Of a stretch of 10,977 nucleotides of DNA, positions 7,488 through 10,977 are shown piece after piece. How positions within the stretch are numbered: the first letter of the stretch is position 1; the number at the start of each line of letters is the position of its first letter. The DNA comes from an uncultured Ruminococcus sp. (GTDB lineage Bacteria > Bacillota > Clostridia > Oscillospirales > Ruminococcaceae), in contig CAMNFW010000054.1 in NCBI GenBank assembly GCA_946537565.1, forward strand, positions 1-10,977. Direction: 5' to 3'. A program made the position numbers and the translations under genes. The notes below the pieces were generated by a model. The model ran no database searches and had not been told where the DNA came from. It worked only from the letters and a program-made list of their open reading frames with translations.

Positions 7488-7685
7488 ATGAGACCAGAGG
7501 GATCAGCGGAGGGAGTATTAAAAATACTGATATTCCTGATAGTCCTGATGCTGGGAGCATGGGGAGTGAATATATATAAGCATTATAAAAACGGCTGGAC
7601 AAAGCCGCAGAAGATAATGGATATATGCGGAATAATAATAATATTCACACTGCTGATACTTGTGATGATCCCGGAACTGAGGTAA
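7488..7685 (+). CDS. Small two-helix membrane protein, unknown function
   Basis: A 65-residue protein with two hydrophobic segments (about 10-28 and 46-62) joined by a basic loop (KHYKNGWTKPQK, 31-42). It has no recognised domain. GGAGG at 7476-7480 lies 7 nt before the ATG, a strong ribosome binding site, and the gene starts 15 bp after the TraX-family gene, so it is very likely translated as part of the operon. It could be a partner of the neighbouring membrane proteins, but the sequence gives no direct sign of function. Confidence 0.72.
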   Translation: MRPEGSAEGVLKILIFLIVLMLGAWGVNIYKHYKNGWTKPQKIMDICGIIIIFTLLILVMIPELR

Positions 7686-7692
7686 AAATGCG

Positions 7693-8061
7693 GTGAACAT
7701 ACAGACACATGGGATAATGTATGGATTTTTGATGATCGCTGCAGCGCTTGCAGTACAGCTGTATGTATATTTTGAATATTTCAGGTCACCGGCAAATGAA
7801 ATGATAATATTGATGGTAATGATTTTTGCAGACATTGCAGGCGGGATATTCGGCGGAAATTACATATATAAGCTTACGGTAAAAAGATTCATGAAGAAGC
7901 ATGGTGCAGTTGATAGAGCGGAGAAAGCAGCCACAAGGCTTGAAGTGATCATATGCGTGCTGGCACTGCTGCTGTTTCATCTGTTCATGTCATTAAAGCT
8001 GAGAATGATAAGGGAAACGGCACGCAATGAAACATCGCAGAGCGAAAACGGCTGGGATTAA
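7693..8061 (+). CDS. Small three-helix membrane protein, unknown function
   Basis: A 122-residue protein with hydrophobic segments near 9-27, 37-57 and 83-102, a basic loop between the last two ([11 protein letters not shown], 60-70) and a polar tail (103-122). I do not recognise the family. The start is uncertain. GTG at 7693 has only a weak AGG (7680-7682) 10 nt upstream and lies 7 bp after the previous stop. An ATG at 7688 is followed by a stop after one more codon. An in-frame ATG at 7717 would remove eight residues. Position between genes with firm starts on the same strand, and the clear membrane topology, support a real gene. Confidence 0.65.
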   Translation: MNIQTHGIMYGFLMIAAALAVQLYVYFEYFRSPANEMIILMVMIFADIAGGIFGGNYIYKLTVKRFMKKHGAVDRAEKAATRLEVIICVLALLLFHLFMSLKLRMIRETARNETSQSENGWD

Positions 8062-8095
8062 AGAATATAATAAGAAAATGTGGAGGTATGAACCA

Positions 8096-9310
8096 ATGGC
8101 AAAGATAATAATGAAAACTCCCCTTGTAGAGATGGACGGAGATGAGATGACCCGTATCCTCTGGCAGTGGATCAAGGAAACACTTTTAGCACCTTATGTA
8201 GAACTCAATACGGAGTATTATGACCTGGGACTAACTCACCGTGAGGAAACAAAAGATCAGGTAACACTTGATTCAGCTGAGGCAACAAAGAAATACGGTG
8301 TTGCAGTAAAATGCGCTACAATAACACCTAACGCAGCAAGAATGCCGGAGTATAATCTTACACAGATGTGGAAGTCACCGAACGGTACGATCAGAGCAGC
8401 ACTTGACGGAACAGTATTCCGCACACCGATTATCGTAAAGGGAATTGAGCCGTATATTCCCACATGGACAAAGCCGATAACCATAGCCCGTCACGCATAT
8501 GGAGATGTATACAAGAACACAGAGATGCGTGTACCGAAGGGAAGCAAGGCAGAGCTGGTAGTAACAGACGAGAATGGCAAAGAGACCAGAGAGCTTATAC
8601 ATGATTTCACGAAGTGTGACGGAATCATACAGGGACTGCACAATCTTGATGAGAGCATAGCAGGATTTGCGAGAGCGTGTCTGAATTATGGACTTGATCT
8701 TAAGCAGGACGTATGGTTTGCATCGAAGGATACGATATCAAAGAAGTACGATCATCGTTTCAAGGATATATTCCAGGAGATATATGACAGTGAGTACAAG
8801 GAGAAGTATGAGGCAGCAGGCATAGAGTATTTCTATACGCTCATAGACGATGCAGTAGCGAGGGTAATACGATCCAGCGGCGGATATATCTGGGCGTGCA
8901 AGAACTATGACGGAGATGTAATGTCAGATATGGTATCCACAGCATACGGCAGCCTTGCGATGATGACTTCAGTGCTGGTATCTCCGGACGGAATATATGA
9001 ATACGAAGCAGCTCACGGAACAGTTCAGCGTCACTATTATAAATATCTCAAGGGTGAGGAGACATCAACAAACTCAGTAGCAACAATATTTGCATGGAGC
9101 GGAGCATTACGCAAGAGAGGCGAGCTTGACGGAACACCGGAGCTTTGTGATTTTGCAGATAAGCTTGAAAGGGCAACGATCCAGACTATTGAGGACGGAG
9201 TAATGACAGGTGATCTTTACCTTATCTCAAAGCTTGAAAACAAGAAGAAGGTTGATTCAAAGACCTTCCTTGACGAGATCAGAATCAGACTTGATGAATT
9301 GATGAAATGA
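8096..9310 (+). CDS. icd: Isocitrate dehydrogenase (NADP+), IDH1-like
   Basis: Oxidative decarboxylation of isocitrate to 2-oxoglutarate. The 404 residues follow the eukaryotic-type homodimeric enzyme rather than the E. coli Icd type, and the N-terminal half is colinear in numbering with human IDH1. Substrate residues Ser94, Arg100, Arg109, Arg132 and Tyr139 are in [10 protein letters not shown] and RHAYGDVY. Lys211, Asp251, Asp274 and Asp278 correspond to human Lys212, Asp252, Asp275 and Asp279. HGTVQRHY (307-314) has the Arg-His pair expected for NADP+ over NAD+. ITPNAAR (76-82) has Asn where many homologues have Asp. The frame is open to 8027, but the ATG at 8096 has GGAGG (8082-8086) 9 nt upstream and gives the usual N terminus. 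Together with aconitase it makes 2-oxoglutarate, probably for glutamate, and NADPH. Confidence 0.97.
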   Translation: MAKIIMKTPLVEMDGDEMTRILWQWIKETLLAPYVELNTEYYDLGLTHREETKDQVTLDSAEATKKYGVAVKCATITPNAARMPEYNLTQMWKSPNGTIRAALDGTVFRTPIIVKGIEPYIPTWTKPITIARHAYGDVYKNTEMRVPKGSKAELVVTDENGKETRELIHDFTKCDGIIQGLHNLDESIAGFARACLNYGLDLKQDVWFASKDTISKKYDHRFKDIFQEIYDSEYKEKYEAAGIEYFYTLIDDAVARVIRSSGGYIWACKNYDGDVMSDMVSTAYGSLAMMTSVLVSPDGIYEYEAAHGTVQRHYYKYLKGEETSTNSVATIFAWSGALRKRGELDGTPELCDFADKLERATIQTIEDGVMTGDLYLISKLENKKKVDSKTFLDEIRIRLDELMK

Positions 9311-9314
9311 AAAA

Positions 9315-9359
9315 CAGTTAGCCAGCTGCCGGCAGGAAACAGCCGGCAGCAGACAACTG
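9315..9359. other. Intercistronic hairpin between icd and rex
   Basis: GCTGCCGGC (9325-9333) and GCCGGCAGC (9342-9350) form a perfect 9-bp GC-rich stem with an 8-nt loop, enclosed by a second pair CAGTT (9315-9319)/AACTG (9355-9359). On the plus strand it is followed by A rather than T, so it is not a standard terminator for icd. On the minus strand it is followed by five T, but no minus-strand gene reads into it. It probably stabilises the icd 3' end, acts as a processing site, or lowers rex expression relative to upstream genes. Confidence 0.7.
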
Positions 9360-9389
9360 AAAAAAGCAATTAATGAGAGGCTTCAATAT

Positions 9390-10034
9390 ATGTCGAAGAA
9401 TGCAATATCAAATTCAGTGATAAGAAGATTGCCGAGATACTACAGATTCCTTGGGGAGCTTGAAAAGAAGGGATATGTCAGGATATCCTCACGGGAGCTG
9501 GCGGAAAAAATGGGGCTTACGGCTTCACAGATAAGACAGGATTTCAACTGTTTCGGCGGATTCGGACAGCAGGGATATGGCTACAATGTGAAAGGACTTA
9601 AGGGCGAGATAGGTCAGATCCTGGGACTTGACAAAAAGAATCCTATGATACTGTTAGGAGCTGGAAATCTGGGGCGTGCGCTGGCAGCGCACATTGACTT
9701 TGAGAATAAAGGCTTTGAGCTTATAGGAATATTTGATGCAGACAAGAGTGTAGTCGGCAGGGAATTCAGAGGGCTCAAGGTCATGGATATAACCGAGATA
9801 GAGGGTTTCTGCCGGGAGAAAAAGCCTATTGCAGCGATACTATGTATTCCGCAGGAAGTAACGGAGCAAATGGCAGACACTCTTGAAGCACTTGGAGTAA
9901 AGGCATTCTGGAATTTCACACATTTTGATCTCAGGGCGAATCACAAAGATGTAGCGGTTGAGAATGTTCATCTTGGAGACAGTCTTACCACATTGTCATA
10001 CTGTCTTAATACAATAGACAAGAATGATAAATAG
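9390..10034 (+). CDS. rex: Redox-sensing transcriptional repressor Rex
   Basis: A DNA-binding repressor released by NADH, so that genes for fermentation and NADH handling respond to the NADH/NAD+ ratio. The 214 residues are the usual Rex length. The N-terminal winged helix spans about 1-75: PRYYRFLGEL (15-24), ISSRELAEKMGLTASQIRQD (32-51) and FGGFGQQGYGY (55-65). The Rossmann domain begins with GAGNLGRAL (90-98), and Asp116 in IFDAD fits NAD(H) binding. The C-terminal helix VENVHLGDSLTTLSYCLN (190-207) is the part that swaps between subunits in the dimer. AGAGG (9376-9380) lies 9 nt before the ATG. It is 79 bp after icd, with a hairpin between and no promoter seen, so it should be transcribed with the TCA genes. 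A Rex-type site on the operon promoter implies autoregulation. Confidence 0.97.
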   Translation: MSKNAISNSVIRRLPRYYRFLGELEKKGYVRISSRELAEKMGLTASQIRQDFNCFGGFGQQGYGYNVKGLKGEIGQILGLDKKNPMILLGAGNLGRALAAHIDFENKGFELIGIFDADKSVVGREFRGLKVMDITEIEGFCREKKPIAAILCIPQEVTEQMADTLEALGVKAFWNFTHFDLRANHKDVAVENVHLGDSLTTLSYCLNTIDKNDK

Positions 10035-10074
10035 GGGCAAGGCATACGATCTGTGAATTTTTTGTCAATTTTCC

Positions 10075-10157
10075 GATCTGATATGTATATTTACATATAA
10101 TTGCATATAAAATACAATCTGGATTTTATTGAAATAAAGCTTTGGAAATATCAGATC
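10075..10157. repeat. Inverted repeat with 10-bp arms downstream of rex
   Basis: GATCTGATAT (10075-10084) is perfectly inverted as ATATCAGATC (10148-10157), with 63 bp between. A smaller dyad, ATATGTA/TACATAT (10081-10087 with 10092-10098), overlaps the left arm, and CGATCTG also occurs directly at 10047-10053. It encodes nothing recognisable. It could fold as RNA at the rex 3' end or be the trace of a small repeat element. No flanking target duplication was noticed. Confidence 0.45.
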
Positions 10158-10351
10158 AGAGAAGGAAAAATCCCTGTAAGAAAATGGATTTCGGAGCGAT
10201 TTAAAGAAATTGGAGCAGGGCGGTAGAATATAATTGATAAATAAATATCACTCTTTTGCCGGATTATATATAAAATAGACAAAGTACTACATACATAAAT
10301 CTATATGTATAAGCAACGATTCACAGGTATAATTTTGAAGAGACGAGAACA

Positions 10352-10369
10352 TTGTTAATATTATATCAA
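10352..10369. promoter_or_regulatory. Predicted Rex operator upstream of fumC
   Basis: TTGTTAATATTATATCAA has a left half identical to the clostridial Rex half site TTGTTAA, a 4-bp spacer, and a right half matching 5 of 7 positions of TTAACAA. It lies 30 bp before the fumC -35 box. Because the region is very AT-rich, chance similarity is more likely here than at the aconitase promoter; a second such site before a TCA gene next to rex supports it. Confidence 0.5.
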
Positions 10370-10399
10370 TACAAGTATATCCCTATTCTTAATCAGCAT

Positions 10400-10428
10400 T
10401 TGAAATTATTCTGAATTGCTGATATACT
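10400..10428 (+). promoter_or_regulatory. Promoter of fumC
   Basis: -35 TTGAAA (10400-10405), 17-bp spacer, -10 TATACT (10423-10428) preceded by TGA, an extended -10 element. Transcription would start near 10435, giving a leader of about 95 nt. The nearby TATAAT (10428-10433) lacks a -35 box at proper spacing. Confidence 0.7.
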
Positions 10429-10440
10429 ATAATTGTATAA

Positions 10441-10497
10441 GAGCCTGGTACATATAAATCACAGGCTCAGCAATTGCCGGAGGCTGACGACAGGCTT
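10441..10497 (+). other. Structured fumC leader with alternative pairings
   Basis: GAGCCTG (10441-10447) pairs perfectly with CAGGCTC (10462-10468) around a 14-nt loop. The core AGCCTG could pair instead with CAGGCT at 10491-10496, and TCAGC (10467-10471) can pair with GCTGA (10483-10487), which excludes full formation of the first hairpin. AGGCT occurs three times (10463, 10481, 10492). No T-run follows and no known riboswitch class is recognised, so a regulatory role is only a possibility. Confidence 0.4.
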
Positions 10498-10529
10498 CTG
10501 CAAAAAATCATTTCCGGGAGAGATTAACT

Positions 10530-10977
10530 ATGGATTATCGTATAGAACATGATTCAATGGGCGAGGTAAAGGTACCGGCAGACAAGTACTGGGCAGCCCA
10601 GACTGAAAGAAGCCATGAGAATTTTCTTATAGGAGTAGGTATTGAGACGATGCCGAGGGAGATAACTCATGCATTTGGTATACTTAAAAAGGCAGCAGCA
10701 ACAGCGAACCATGCGCTTAAGCCTGAAAAAATGACAGAAGAGAAGCTGTCAGCAGTATCGCAGGCTTGTGACGAGGTAATAAGCGGCGCACTCAACGATC
10801 ATTTTCCGCTCGTAGTATGGCAGACCGGAAGCGGCACACAGTCAAATATGAATGCAAATGAGGTTATAGCCAACAGAGGAAATGAGATCGCCGGCTCAAA
10901 GCTTCTTCACCCCAACGATGATATAAATATGAGCCAGTCATCAAACGACACCTTCCCGACAGCAATGCACATAGCAG
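10530..10977 (+). CDS. fumC: Fumarate hydratase class II (5' part, cut by window end)
   Basis: Reversible hydration of fumarate to malate by the iron-independent, homotetrameric class II enzyme; cytoplasmic. The first 149 residues are present out of roughly 460. The N terminus has [21 protein letters not shown] (8-28), the family's opening motif. [16 protein letters not shown] (97-112) and [17 protein letters not shown] (127-143) carry conserved substrate-binding stretches of the fumarase/aspartase superfamily. The signature loop with the catalytic serine lies beyond the window, so aspartase is excluded only by overall resemblance. GGGAG (10516-10520) is 9 nt before the ATG. It has its own promoter and a Rex-type site upstream. 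In an anaerobe it may run towards fumarate in a reductive branch. Confidence 0.95.
   Translation, partial: MDYRIEHDSMGEVKVPADKYWAAQTERSHENFLIGVGIETMPREITHAFGILKKAAATANHALKPEKMTEEKLSAVSQACDEVISGALNDHFPLVVWQTGSGTQSNMNANEVIANRGNEIAGSKLLHPNDDINMSQSSNDTFPTAMHIA

Larger units (their letters stand above)
10035..10399. other. AT-rich spacer between rex and fumC
   Basis: No coding region is supported. It holds a 10-bp inverted repeat, AT-rich dyads and a Rex-type site, listed separately. ATACATA (10292-10298) and TATGTAT (10304-10310) are another small dyad. No GC-rich hairpin with a T-run follows rex, so how the operon transcript ends is not evident. Confidence 0.6.

Noticed and set aside
8066..8071. 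TATAAT just before icd as an internal promoter
   Set aside because: The hexamer 17 bp upstream (CGAAAA) is a poor -35 box and the region is AT-rich; operon transcription is the simpler reading.
8027..8095. Extension of isocitrate dehydrogenase to an ATG at 8027
   Set aside because: It would overlap the upstream gene by 35 bp and add 23 residues absent from the family, while GGAGG at 8082-8086 marks the ATG at 8096.
10051..10068. Rex-like site CTGTGAATTTTTTGTCAA just after rex
   Set aside because: It matches the TTGTGAA-type consensus at about 11 of 14 positions, but it is downstream of rex and more than 300 bp from the fumC promoter, with no promoter overlapping it.

Overview
The window looks like chromosomal DNA of a low-to-mid GC anaerobic Firmicute, most likely a Clostridia member near Ruminococcus/Oscillospiraceae. 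The grounds are the AGGAGG-type ribosome binding sites, TTGACA/TATAAT promoters with 17-bp spacers, a short EutD-length Pta, an IDH1-like isocitrate dehydrogenase, a Firmicute-type Rex and a chromosomal TraX-family protein. The genus is inference. No rRNA, tRNA, CRISPR array, transposase or phage gene was seen.

Layout: a minus-strand operon (3400 down to 221) has a promoter, an ABC exporter half-transporter and, 18 bp further on, a gene joining a NADAR (YbiA-like) domain to an ammonia-type NAD synthetase; it ends in a hairpin terminator. Divergently, pta (phosphate acetyltransferase) has its own promoter and terminator. A second plus-strand operon starts at about 4702 and reads aconitase, a TraX-family membrane protein (TAATG overlap), two small unknown membrane proteins, isocitrate dehydrogenase and the NADH-sensing repressor Rex. 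After a 495-bp spacer, a class II fumarase gene (fumC) starts and runs off the right edge.

How it fits together: aconitase and isocitrate dehydrogenase form the oxidative branch from citrate to 2-oxoglutarate, and fumarase belongs to the C4-dicarboxylate part of the cycle. Rex-type 18-bp operators (two 7-bp half sites around 4 bp, 12 of 14 positions matching the clostridial consensus) are visible over the aconitase -35 box and upstream of the fumC promoter. The simplest model is that Rex, encoded last in the aconitase operon, represses that operon (and so itself) and fumC according to the NADH/NAD+ ratio.

The points most worth following are the NADAR-NadE fusion (an ADP-ribose/NAD-associated domain on the enzyme that makes NAD+), the Rex-TCA circuit, and the three membrane proteins inside the aconitase-isocitrate dehydrogenase operon. 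Synonymous codon choice is purine-ended in the plus-strand genes and pyrimidine-ended in the minus-strand genes, as expected if the plus strand is the leading strand.
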